Assembly: GCA_013360215.1 (NCBI GenBank)
Contig: JABWCP010000001.1
Coordinates: forward strand, 62,001-126,000
From: a bacterium
Lineage (GTDB): Bacteria > CLD3 > SB21
DNA length: 64,000 nt
Reading direction: 5' to 3'
Shown: piece after piece, positions 52,038-60,562 of the stretch
Numbering within the stretch: the stretch's first letter is position 1
How the letters are laid out: every line of letters starts with the position of its first letter
Made by a program: the position numbers and the translations under genes
Notes under the pieces: model-generated
Told to the model about the DNA's origin: nothing
Seen by the model: only the letters and a program-made list of their open reading frames with translations
The model's database searches: none

Positions 52038-55000
52038 ATGAGAGGTAGTTTTTACTCTCGTAATTGGCGTGGCGCTTTTGTGTATATGGCAATGTTCTTA
52101 TTTGCCCTTACACTTAACCTCCGCGCTCAGGTGACCACATCTGCCATAAGCGGTATGGTCAAAGATAATAACGGCACACCGCTTCCGGGCGTCAACATAG
52201 TCGCCGTACACGAGCCATCAGGAACAAAATCAGGAACCTATAGTCGTTCCGACGGTCGCTTTAATATTCCCGGTATGCGTGTTGGTGGTCCTTATACGAT
52301 TACCGCCTCAATGATCGGATACAAAGAGCACAAAATTGAAAATATCAACCTTGCTCTCGGCGAAGACAAAAATCTTTCATTTGTATTGGTTGAAGAAGCG
52401 GTAGAAATGGAAGGTTCCGAAATTGTTGCTGAGCGTAATCCGATCATCAGCGATACGCGAACAGGGGTAGCCCAGTCAGTTTCAACAAAAGAAATTGAAA
52501 ACCTCCCTACTATTTCTCGTAGTTTTGACGATTTCACGCGCCTTACCCCTCAATTTTCCGGTAATAGCGCAGCTGGCCGCAATAATCGTTATAACTCAAT
52601 TCTCATTGACGGCGCCGTAAACAACGATTTGTTTGGGTTAGCCGCAAGCGGTACACCCGGCGGCCAGGCTGGTACCCAACCTATCAGTTTGGATGCCATT
52701 CAGGAGTTTCAGGTAGAAATTGCACCGTATGATGTTCGTAAAGGAGGGTTTACGGGCGGTGGAATTAACGCAGTAACGCGCTCTGGAACAAATAAGTATG
52801 AAGGCTCAGGCTACTACTATTTTCGAAATGAAAGCTTTGTCGGCAAGTACGAAAACGCAACATCTTATGCAAATTTAGACGAAAAAGTCGCCGGTTTCCG
52901 TATTGGCGGCCCCATAATTAAAGATCAATTATTTTTCTTCGTAAATGGCGAGTATTCTACCCGCACAACCCCTACACCGCTTGGTATACTTGGTAACGGA
53001 AAAAGCAACGATTTCACCGGTATATCATCATCCGATGCGCAACGCGCGATACGGATATTGGATTCGGTCTATAACTACAAAGCCGGCGGTTATGGTATCC
53101 AAGATTTGAAACGCCCCAATACCAAATTTTTTGCTCGTCTTGACTACAATTTAAACAACCAACATCGTCTTACCTTACGTCATAACTTCGTCGACGCAAG
53201 CGATGACAATCTGTCCCAGTCATTAAGTTCGACCTCTGCGAACTCAGGTTTTCGTTTGAGTGATGCAGGTTATGAATTCTTGAGCACTACGAACTCAACC
53301 GTGTTCCAGGTAAATAGCGTCATCACAAACGAATTGCACAACGAAGCAATTATCGGTTACTCCACAGTTAGAGATCGTCGAAAAATCAACGGATCGCCTT
53401 TTCCGGCTATTAACGTTCGCATTGGGAGTAATACTCTGATTGCGGGTAGTGAAAATTTTTCACAAGCAAACAGTTTGGATCAGGATATTCTTGAAATCAC
53501 AAATAATTTGACGTACTACATGGGTGACCATACAATTATGGCCGGCACTCATAATGAGTTTTTCTCTTTCAAGAACGTTTTCATTCGTGATTTTTACGGC
53601 AATTATACTTTTAGCAATCTTGACTCATTAGCCGTAGGATCTCCCAGTTCTTATGGTTTGAGCTATTCTTTGGATACCAATAATTTAAAACCCAGCGCCA
53701 AATTTGATGTCCAACAATATGGATTTTACGTTCAAGATATGTGGCGAGTTACTCCTACAATGAATGTGACATTGGGTCTTCGTTTTGACTTACCGGTATT
53801 GCCGACCAATCCGACCAATAACCCCACCGTTGATACAACCGTATTTGCGGGCGGTTTGAAGCTAAAAACTTCCGAGGTCCCGAGCGGAAATTTGCTCTTT
53901 TCACCTCGACTTGGATTTAACTGGGATGTGAAGGGTAACAATACTACCCAGGTTCGTGGTGGCATCGGTATTTTCTCCGGACGTACTCCCTATGTATGGA
54001 TTTCTAACCAGTATGGAAATACGGGTATTGAAATTGGCCGCACAACAACCAATCCTGGGCCGCGAAGCTTCAGAACAGATGTCAACAACCAACCCGGGAA
54101 AGTATATACTGCCCCACCCAGCGAAATTGATTTGACCGATCCAGATTTTAAATTACCCCAAGTTTATCGATTAAATCTGGGCGTTGATCACGAGCTGCCG
54201 ATGGGCATTACCGGCACAGTTGATTTTCTGTTGTCAAAAAATAAAAATGATATCCTCTATCAGGATATTAATCTTGTTGGCTCTTCAGGTACTTTGCAAC
54301 TCAGCAATAGCGGTGACGAGGACGGAAATCGTGTCCGTTACACAACTACGCCGACGAGCACCACGGTAAACAAAATTCGCAGCCAGTACTCCAACGTTAT
54401 TTATTTAACAAACGCGGATTACGGATACGAATATAGTTTTACAACTCAACTGAGAAAATCTTTTTCAGCTGGATTATTTGGTAGCTTTGACAAAGGATTT
54501 TTTGCAAGCATCGCATACACGTATGGACGTGCATTTGACAATAACAGCGGTACCTCCAGCCAAGCGTTTTCAAACTGGCGGTTTAATCCAGTCAAACAAG
54601 ATCCAAATAACGCACCATCCGCTACGTCAAACTATGAGACACGTCATCGGATTATCAGCTCCGTGGTTTATGATTTTGAATTCATACCTAAATACACGAC
54701 AACTGTCTCTTTGTTTTACAACGGATTCTCAGGTAGGCCTTATTCCACAACGTATGACGGTGATGTCAACGGCGACGGCCAGACGTCCAATGATTTGATT
54801 TATGTTCCCAAGGATCGTAACGATATTAATATCGTTCCTGCTACAGCCAGTGGTGGTGCGCCAGCCGATACGCGTACCGCGGATCAGATTTGGGTTGCAC
54901 TCGACGAGTATATCTCCGGCGATCCTGTTTTACGTAAATCAAGAGGTAAAATTATTAGCCGAAATGCAAGCCGTGAACCATGGACTAACCGACTTGATTT

Positions 55001-55289
55001 CCGCCTTGCGCAAGAAATACCTGTCGCCGAACAATGGGGCAAGTTCGAATTGACTGCGGACATTCTCAATTTGCTCAATTTTCTTAATGAATCTTGGGGA
55101 TTGTCGGAATTTGTTAACAATCAAAACAACAGCGCTATTGTTTACCGCGGTATCATCAGTGGCAAACCTGCATTTACATTCGGAAAGTATAATTTCCTCA
55201 CAAAAGAATACGAAAACCCAAAACGCACCCAAGTCAGTGATTTGGCATCACGTTGGCAGTTGCAGCTCGGCGTTCGCTATACTTTCTAA
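52038..55289 (+). CDS. Oar-like TonB-dependent outer-membrane receptor
   Basis: 1083 residues with AAGGAGA before the ATG. A signal peptide is followed by a carboxypeptidase regulatory-like domain (ISGMVKDNNGTPLPGVNIVA, GRFNIPGMRVGGPYTITASM), a plug domain (SRSFDDFTRLTPQFSGNS, ISLDAIQEFQVEIAPYDVRK) and a long beta-barrel ending QLQLGVRYTF. YDVRKGGFTGGGINAVTRSGTN is typical of Oar and OmpA-related receptors of Myxococcota and FCB bacteria. The ligand is unknown; protein or peptide export/uptake is suggested for Oar. No plug-gating partner is adjacent. Confidence 0.9.
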   Translation: MRGSFYSRNWRGAFVYMAMFLFALTLNLRAQVTTSAISGMVKDNNGTPLPGVNIVAVHEPSGTKSGTYSRSDGRFNIPGMRVGGPYTITASMIGYKEHKIENINLALGEDKNLSFVLVEEAVEMEGSEIVAERNPIISDTRTGVAQSVSTKEIENLPTISRSFDDFTRLTPQFSGNSAAGRNNRYNSILIDGAVNNDLFGLAASGTPGGQAGTQPISLDAIQEFQVEIAPYDVRKGGFTGGGINAVTRSGTNKYEGSGYYYFRNESFVGKYENATSYANLDEKVAGFRIGGPIIKDQLFFFVNGEYSTRTTPTPLGILGNGKSNDFTGISSSDAQRAIRILDSVYNYKAGGYGIQDLKRPNTKFFARLDYNLNNQHRLTLRHNFVDASDDNLSQSLSSTSANSGFRLSDAGYEFLSTTNSTVFQVNSVITNELHNEAIIGYSTVRDRRKINGSPFPAINVRIGSNTLIAGSENFSQANSLDQDILEITNNLTYYMGDHTIMAGTHNEFFSFKNVFIRDFYGNYTFSNLDSLAVGSPSSYGLSYSLDTNNLKPSAKFDVQQYGFYVQDMWRVTPTMNVTLGLRFDLPVLPTNPTNNPTVDTTVFAGGLKLKTSEVPSGNLLFSPRLGFNWDVKGNNTTQVRGGIGIFSGRTPYVWISNQYGNTGIEIGRTTTNPGPRSFRTDVNNQPGKVYTAPPSEIDLTDPDFKLPQVYRLNLGVDHELPMGITGTVDFLLSKNKNDILYQDINLVGSSGTLQLSNSGDEDGNRVRYTTTPTSTTVNKIRSQYSNVIYLTNADYGYEYSFTTQLRKSFSAGLFGSFDKGFFASIAYTYGRAFDNNSGTSSQAFSNWRFNPVKQDPNNAPSATSNYETRHRIISSVVYDFEFIPKYTTTVSLFYNGFSGRPYSTTYDGDVNGDGQTSNDLIYVPKDRNDINIVPATASGGAPADTRTADQIWVALDEYISGDPVLRKSRGKIISRNASREPWTNRLDFRLAQEIPVAEQWGKFELTADILNLLNFLNESWGLSEFVNNQNNSAIVYRGIISGKPAFTFGKYNFLTKEYENPKRTQVSDLASRWQLQLGVRYTF

Positions 55290-55309
55290 GGCAAGCTTTT
55301 CCTGAGTAT

Positions 55310-55346
55310 AAAAAGCCCTGATGCCTTCGCATCAGGGCTTTTTATT
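55310..55346 (+). terminator. intrinsic terminator after the Oar-like receptor
   Basis: AAAAAGCCCTGATGC (55310-55324) pairs perfectly with GCATCAGGGCTTTTT (55329-55343) across a CTTC tetraloop, with a further T-rich tail. One of the strongest hairpins in the window. Confidence 0.95.
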
Positions 55347-55596
55347 TATAATATCTGTCCCGGTCTGGATTTCCTAAATAAACACACAAAGCGTGACACA
55401 ATGCAAGAAGCGGCAAGAATTATCGAGTCGATAATTCTGAACGATAGATTCATGTGTTCTGGATTGCGTTGTTATACAGAGAGGCGTAAGTAAACGTACG
55501 CCGACTTACTGAAAAGATCAGTATAAACTTGTAGTATCTTTTTCTAGTTAACGATTTAGTCACCATCGTACAAAAACAATGGAAAAACCTGCTAAT
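55347..55596. other. 250-bp gene-free stretch with inverted repeats
   Basis: No credible coding frame. It holds a perfect 10-bp palindrome (AGAATTATCG / CGATAATTCT, 55414-55436, three-base centre). Two overlapping hairpins cannot both form: GGCGTA/TACGCC (55481-55500) and GTAAGT/ACTTAC (55484-55508). It lies downstream of both flanking genes, so it is not a promoter region for them. A small RNA or remnant element is possible. Confidence 0.45.
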
Positions 55597-57195
55597 TTAC
55601 TCCTTCTCTATCGCACGCTTAGGCAAAACTTCATCAGACATAGCACTCATATAAACGAAGTAAGCGACAATAGCCGCATTGCGTTTCAAATCTAAAGGCT
55701 GGATATGATCATACATATCCATGTTGGTATGCCAAGTGATATTACCATAATCCATGGGATCTTGAATGAACTGAAATCCGTTTAATCCGGCACTGATAAA
55801 AGACATGTGGTCCGTACTACCGGTACCTTTAAGTGAAATGGTTGATGCGCCCCAGGAGCGGAAAGGTTCCATCCATTGTCTAAAATAAGACTGCACATCT
55901 TCATGCCCTTGCAAATAAATGCCGCGGATTTGACCGCCGCCATTGTCCATGTTAAAATAGACATTGAATTTTTCATACCCCGGTTTAGCGCCGGTCGAAT
56001 CATATAAATGTTTATTAACATAACCTGCCGAGCCGAGTAAACCTTGCTCTTCTGCTGACCAAAGGCCTATTTTGATGGTGCGACGGGGTTGAAAACCGAT
56101 AGCTTTGAGAATACGAATAGCCTCCATCATTACGGAAACGCCGGCGGCATTATCCGTCGCTCCGGTGCTGGAATGCCAAGAATCCAGGTGCGCCCCGATC
56201 ATCACAGTTTCATCTTTGCGATCACTTCCACTCCAAGTCCCTATCGTATTATACGCTTTCAAATCTTTATCACGCCACTCGACTTGGAGATCACATTCCA
56301 TGATCACTTCTTTACCGCTTTTGATCAATTCGATCAGCTGATTGTACTGCTCCGCAGAAATAGCAATCTGCGGTGCTACCGATGGCGGATTAGGATCCCA
56401 CGCTTTGGGATTCGTATTACTGAACGGATCGGATTCGTCCACAAGCGGCATGGATGCACCCATAACACGCACTATGCCCGAATGAGGTGTACCGCCGCGA
56501 AAACTAAACGATCCTCCGTCCACGATAAGCGCCGGTTGTTGATTATTAATCCATGTAAATATCCTCTGCCTTTCAATAAAAGCCGAGAATCGAGGCGACT
56601 TACGAAAACTCTGACGAAAAGATTCTGCTCGTCCTTCATTTTTACCGGCATTGGACATGGTTAATAATTCACTATCGCTCCAGCGTTTAGCATCCGCTTC
56701 AAAATCTTCTTCAATCTTTACCTTATCGCCTAAAAGAACAATGGCATTCTTGAGCTTGTTTGAATATTTCTTCTGAATGTCCTCGAGTTTAGTTTCGTTG
56801 ATATACAAGATTTTTGATCGTACCGTACCGCGCGTAGCGGGTGACCAAGCTTTGGGATAAGCGATGAGTGGTATCGCATACGGCGCTACAATGCCGGCAC
56901 GAAAACTTTTCATATCCCATCCGCGACCAAATTCTCCCCACGGCTCGACTTCCGCCGATAAACCCATTTTTTCAAGCGCCTCACGTGTCCAATCGTTAGC
57001 GGCCGCTAATCCTTTAGAATTAGTTAAACGTGCACCGATCACATTTGTAAGAACATTCAGAGTTTGCAGAGCTTGCGAGCGCTCTATCGCCTCGGTTTTT
57101 ATGGCTTCGGCGGCGGCCGAATCACCTTTTTCCGCTTGTGCAAACAGCGAAAGACTACAGCACAAGATTACAATCAACATACGATAAAAATGCAT
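55597..57195 (-). CDS. secreted M28-family metallopeptidase (carboxypeptidase Q-like)
   Basis: 532 residues with a signal peptide ending near LFAQA. The zinc-site residues are in order: GAHLDSWHSSTGATDNAAG (His, Asp), WSAEEQGLLGS (Glu), FNMDNGGGQ (Asp) and TGSTDHMSF (His). A PA-type insertion (VLLGDKVKIEEDFEADAKRW) lies before the catalytic part, as in PSMA/PGCP-type members. It probably trims peptides in the periplasm or outside the cell. The ankyrin lipoprotein gene lies 25 bp upstream on the same strand. Confidence 0.9.
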   Translation of the reverse strand: MHFYRMLIVILCCSLSLFAQAEKGDSAAAEAIKTEAIERSQALQTLNVLTNVIGARLTNSKGLAAANDWTREALEKMGLSAEVEPWGEFGRGWDMKSFRAGIVAPYAIPLIAYPKAWSPATRGTVRSKILYINETKLEDIQKKYSNKLKNAIVLLGDKVKIEEDFEADAKRWSDSELLTMSNAGKNEGRAESFRQSFRKSPRFSAFIERQRIFTWINNQQPALIVDGGSFSFRGGTPHSGIVRVMGASMPLVDESDPFSNTNPKAWDPNPPSVAPQIAISAEQYNQLIELIKSGKEVIMECDLQVEWRDKDLKAYNTIGTWSGSDRKDETVMIGAHLDSWHSSTGATDNAAGVSVMMEAIRILKAIGFQPRRTIKIGLWSAEEQGLLGSAGYVNKHLYDSTGAKPGYEKFNVYFNMDNGGGQIRGIYLQGHEDVQSYFRQWMEPFRSWGASTISLKGTGSTDHMSFISAGLNGFQFIQDPMDYGNITWHTNMDMYDHIQPLDLKRNAAIVAYFVYMSAMSDEVLPKRAIEKE

Positions 57196-57220
57196 GTTAC
57201 CTCACAGGATAGTTTTATGT

Positions 57221-58036
57221 TTATTGATTTTTGGATTCAGAAGTCGTCAGTATTTCGATAATCGTTTCATGTTTTTTAATACGCGCTATGGTAAGTGCCG
57301 TGCGCCCTTGCACATCTTTGGCTTTCAAATCAACGCCACGATTAACTAATAACCGAACAGCCTCCATTCGATTATAGTTAACCGCAAGCATCAATACGGT
57401 TTCTCCGTTGGGTGTTCTTGCTTCAAGATTAGCTCCTTTGTCCAGTAAAGCCTCAATGATCGGCGCTTTTCCTTTGATAGCGGCCTGCATCAGCGGTGTA
57501 AATGAGAACCGATCCATTGCATTAGGATCCGCTCCGCGATCTAGTAAAAGACGTACAACATCCAAACGATCCAGTAACACGGCAAAGGTAAGCGCGCTTT
57601 TACCGTCTTTGTCACGCCCATTTACATCGGCACCTGCGGCTATGAGATCGGACACAAGTTCAGCCGGTGCATAACGCACACCGTACATCAATGCTGTTTG
57701 CCCATTATTGGCAACGGCCGTCGGATCAGCGCCCTTGCGTAATAGTGAACGAACAATACCGATATGCCCTTCACGCGAAGCGATCATCAGCGGCGTAGGG
57801 TCATTGGACTCGCCTTGCGAAACCGAATCCTTATGATTGGTAAACCTCATGTTTGGATTCATCCCGGCCTGAAGAAACATATTGGTCAGAATAAGATCGC
57901 CTTTTCGAATTCGCGACAAAAATTCCTGATCGTTGTATGCAATTCCAAGGCGCATCAAATCGCGTTGGGCGCTGTCTTTTGGGTTTGAACAGGAAACGAT
58001 GACTAAACACATCGCAAGCATAACTATCGTACGCAT
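57221..58036 (-). CDS. ankyrin-repeat lipoprotein
   Basis: 271 residues from the ATG at 58036, with AAGGA upstream; the longer frame is not supported. The leader ends in lipobox IVSC. Six or seven ankyrin repeats follow, with units such as GNDPTPLMIASREGHIGIVR, NGQTALMYGVRYAPAELVSD, DGKSALTFAVLLDRLDVVRL and NGETVLMLAVNYNRMEAVRL. It is periplasmic-side and membrane-anchored, suited to protein binding. In other bacteria secreted ankyrin proteins guard against oxidative enzymes or bind partners; nothing specific is shown here. Confidence 0.85.
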   Translation of the reverse strand: MRTIVMLAMCLVIVSCSNPKDSAQRDLMRLGIAYNDQEFLSRIRKGDLILTNMFLQAGMNPNMRFTNHKDSVSQGESNDPTPLMIASREGHIGIVRSLLRKGADPTAVANNGQTALMYGVRYAPAELVSDLIAAGADVNGRDKDGKSALTFAVLLDRLDVVRLLLDRGADPNAMDRFSFTPLMQAAIKGKAPIIEALLDKGANLEARTPNGETVLMLAVNYNRMEAVRLLVNRGVDLKAKDVQGRTALTIARIKKHETIIEILTTSESKNQ

Positions 58037-58052
58037 AATAACTACATTCCTT

Positions 58053-58544
58053 TTAACCGCCATAATTCCAACCGGTGTCCCGTAATAAAATAGGTTTAAA
58101 ATCACGACGTACTTTAGCATTAATGATGGAGGCTACTATGATCGAATGATCACCCCGTTCGATACGATCGGTAACCGTACATTCGATATACGCGTACGCT
58201 TCATCCAATATCGGTGCGCCGCTTTGATCCGTATCAAACGAATATCCATTGATCATCTGGCCGTTTACTTCAATGTTTTTAAAAAATTTTCCGGCAATCG
58301 ATTTTTGATCTTCTGATAAAATATTCAGTGCAAATGAATCGGTTTGACGTATCGCCTCATTGGCCCAACTGTCTTTGCGCAATCCCAGCATGATCAGAGG
58401 CGGTTCAAAGGATGCCTGACTTACCCAAGTCACGGTTGAGGCGACATACGGGCTTCCTTGGAAATCATGCTGCGCTTTGGCCGTCAAAATGAACATACCG
58501 TATTGGAAAAAACGTAATGCTTTTTTTTTATCTTCGTTGGTCAT
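58053..58544 (-). CDS. flavin reductase-like FMN-binding protein
   Basis: 163 residues, the size of split-barrel flavin reductases. Typical segments are GMFILTAKAQ, TVTWVSQASFEPPLIMLGLRKDSWANEAIRQTDSF (flavin-binding), FALNILSEDQKSIAGKFF and IECTVTDRIERGDHSIIVASI. It likely binds FMN and uses NAD(P)H, or serves a monooxygenase. It ends beside the cysteine desulfurase gene (8-bp gap) on the same strand. Confidence 0.86.
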   Translation of the reverse strand: MTNEDKKKALRFFQYGMFILTAKAQHDFQGSPYVASTVTWVSQASFEPPLIMLGLRKDSWANEAIRQTDSFALNILSEDQKSIAGKFFKNIEVNGQMINGYSFDTDQSGAPILDEAYAYIECTVTDRIERGDHSIIVASIINAKVRRDFKPILLRDTGWNYGG

Positions 58545-58552
58545 ATTAATGT

Positions 58553-59728
58553 TTATATCGTTTTGGTTAATTTACCGACAGTTTCTGTTATGCGTTTGAT
58601 CGTATAGTCTATATGGTCCGGTGTGTTCCCGCGTCCAAGTCCAAATCGTAATGAGGCTTTCGCCAATTCTTTAGAAATGCCCATGCGCAGTAAAACATGC
58701 GAGGGTTCAGGGACGGCCGACGAACATGCCGATCCGGTGGACACAGCAATATCTTTGAGCGCCATGATAAGGCCTTCGCCATCAATGTCCGGAATGCTGA
58801 CATTGAGATTATTCGGAAGCCGACGGGAAAAATTGTCGTCTTTTTCAAAATCAGGACCATTTAACCGAATGCCTTTTATTGTTTGTTTTAAGCCACTCCA
58901 TAGGCGCTCTCTAAGTACGGTATAATGTTTTTGGTTTTGTTGTAATTCATCAACGGAAAGGCGCGCCGCTTCGCCCATGCCCACGATACCCGGCACATTA
59001 AGTGTGCCGGAACGTCGCCCGTTTTCATGACCCCCTCCGTGTAAAAGAGCCGTGAGCTGAATACGGGGATTACGTTTTCGAATATACAGTGCGCCAACGC
59101 CTTTGGGACCATAAAACTTGTGTGCTGAAAGGGATAATAAATCAGCATTAAGGTTTTCTACGTGCACCGGGATTTTGCCAAGAGCTTGTACCGCATCGGT
59201 ATGAAGAATAATACCTTTCTCACGTGTAATAGCGCCAATAGCTGCTATATCTTGAATCACGCCGGTTTCATTGTTGGCCAACATGACACTCACCAAAATC
59301 GTATCGCTTCGTATGGCGCTGACGATTTTTTGAGGATCCAATAAACCGTCTTGTGAAACCTCCAATACAGTGATTTCAAAACCGGCTTCTCGCAAATATT
59401 CACACGTATCCAATACACTGGCGTGTTCGGTCGAAACCGTGATGATATGGCGTCCCTTGTTTTGAAACGTTTCGGCTATACCTTTGATTGCAAGATTATT
59501 AGCTTCCGTCGCACCGCTTGTAAATACTATTTCATCCTTGCTTGCCCCGATAGCCGTAGCGATGCGGATCCGCGCTTGTTCTACGGCTTCTTCGGCGATC
59601 CAACCGTATTGATGCGTTCTACTGGCGGCATTACCGTAATGCTCAGTTAAATATGGCATCATTTTTTGCAAAACGCGCGGGTCGAGCGGCGTCGTCGCAT
59701 GGTGATCTAGATAGATCGGTTTTTTCAT
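58553..59728 (-). CDS. iscS: cysteine desulfurase (IscS/NifS family)
   Basis: 391 residues. The family start is PIYLDHHATTPLDPRVLQKM. FTSGATEANNLAIKG, the PLP lysine in LSAHKFYGPKGVGALYIRKR, and the active Cys in STGSACSSAVPEPSHVL are intact, in the group I arrangement. It releases sulfur from cysteine for Fe-S clusters and thiolated tRNA. There is no iscU or iscR beside it, so NifS-like or tRNA-thiolation (mnmA-linked) use is equally possible. The flavin reductase follows closely. Confidence 0.93.
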   Translation of the reverse strand: MKKPIYLDHHATTPLDPRVLQKMMPYLTEHYGNAASRTHQYGWIAEEAVEQARIRIATAIGASKDEIVFTSGATEANNLAIKGIAETFQNKGRHIITVSTEHASVLDTCEYLREAGFEITVLEVSQDGLLDPQKIVSAIRSDTILVSVMLANNETGVIQDIAAIGAITREKGIILHTDAVQALGKIPVHVENLNADLLSLSAHKFYGPKGVGALYIRKRNPRIQLTALLHGGGHENGRRSGTLNVPGIVGMGEAARLSVDELQQNQKHYTVLRERLWSGLKQTIKGIRLNGPDFEKDDNFSRRLPNNLNVSIPDIDGEGLIMALKDIAVSTGSACSSAVPEPSHVLLRMGISKELAKASLRFGLGRGNTPDHIDYTIKRITETVGKLTKTI

Positions 59729-59787
59729 GGCGACGCAAAGTAGATAATCACTATCATAAAATCAACCGACAGGCCGATGAAAAAAAC

Positions 59788-59816
59788 TTGTTAAAAAAAA
59801 ATAGCTTTCGTAAGAT
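59788..59816 (+). promoter_or_regulatory. sigma-70-type promoter of the small secreted protein gene
   Basis: TTGTTA (59788-59793) and TAAGAT (59811-59816) are separated by 17 bases, upstream of the 59841 start, with AAGGAAA as the ribosome site. Confidence 0.6.
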
Positions 59817-59840
59817 AGGCTAAACCAAAAGGAAATTATT

Positions 59841-60251
59841 ATGAAAAAAATTCTGACGTTTTTATTGTTCACGGGCGCAATTTCCGTTTACGCGCAGGAC
59901 GTTTCAAAGCAACTTGAGCGCCTAGATCCGGGTACGGCCACGGCCAATCTGGATAACTTCGGTAAAACTCACAGTGAACAAATCACGGCAGCGCACCAAG
60001 CTCGTCTGGGCGAACTCATCAAGGCCGGTACGATCATTATTCGCCAAGACACTATGATCACCGCGGATAAACCGGTTAAAATCGCATTTAACTGGCCTGT
60101 TGCAAGCGGTCAAAATCTCAAAGATAAATCCATGGTCAAACGCGACCCGCAGATAATGACACTCTATCCCGCTAAAGATCCGAGCAACAAAGATATTCCA
60201 CAGCGGTGGCAGGTCACTTACAAAGATGGCACAGTCAAAGCGATACAATAA
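59841..60251 (+). CDS. small secreted protein of unknown function
   Basis: 136 residues with a clear signal peptide cleaved near AISVYAQ. The mature part has QLERLDPGTATANLDNFGKT, then a helical segment and a stretch DTMITADKPVKIAFNWPV of alternating strands, ending YPAKDPSNKDIPQRWQVTYK. I do not recognise a family. It has its own promoter and terminator and lies between the cysteine desulfurase and the metal locus, so it may be independently controlled. Confidence 0.7.
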   Translation: MKKILTFLLFTGAISVYAQDVSKQLERLDPGTATANLDNFGKTHSEQITAAHQARLGELIKAGTIIIRQDTMITADKPVKIAFNWPVASGQNLKDKSMVKRDPQIMTLYPAKDPSNKDIPQRWQVTYKDGTVKAIQ

Positions 60252-60277
60252 ATTTTTTGTTTAGTTATCAAATAAGC

Positions 60278-60309
60278 ACCCCTTCATCAAAACGGATGAA
60301 GGGGTTTTT
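60278..60309 (+). terminator. intrinsic terminator after the small secreted protein
   Basis: ACCCCTTCATC (60278-60288) pairs with GATGAAGGGGT (60295-60305), followed by TTTT. It lies 27 bases past the stop. Confidence 0.9.
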
Positions 60310-60336
60310 AGTGGACCTAACTGAGGATATATCGTA

Positions 60337-60531
60337 TTAGAAATTTGTCTCAAGCCATTTTGCTGCAAAAGCGGCTTCATCCTCATGAGCGGGCATACGG
60401 ACAAACCGTTCGTTGAATTTCCATGCACCGGTTTTGGGCGAAATTGACGAATAAACAATCATAATCGTTTTCCAATTCGCATCGCGCTTTTGTTTATCCG
60501 TTTTTTCGCCAAACGTTTGTTTCTTGGCCAT
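60337..60531 (-). CDS. small basic protein of unknown function (64 aa)
   Basis: 64 residues with GGAG about 10 bases before the ATG. It begins MAKKQTFGEKTDKQKRD, a lysine-rich start, then IVYSSISPKTGAWKFNERFV and a helical end EDEAAFAAKWLETNF. SPKTGAW...F resembles the SPKTGAY core of DUF4295-type small Bacteroidota proteins, which are thought to be ribosome-associated; the resemblance is short. It lies 31 bp downstream of the COG0523 GTPase gene and probably shares its transcript. Confidence 0.65.
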   Translation of the reverse strand: MAKKQTFGEKTDKQKRDANWKTIMIVYSSISPKTGAWKFNERFVRMPAHEDEAAFAAKWLETNF

Positions 60532-60562
60532 ATTTTTATAACTCCATTTAAAAATTCATAGA

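Noticed and set aside
56089-56664. 191-residue plus-strand frame opposite the M28 peptidase
   Set aside because: Antisense shadow; the opposite strand carries a full metal-site peptidase.
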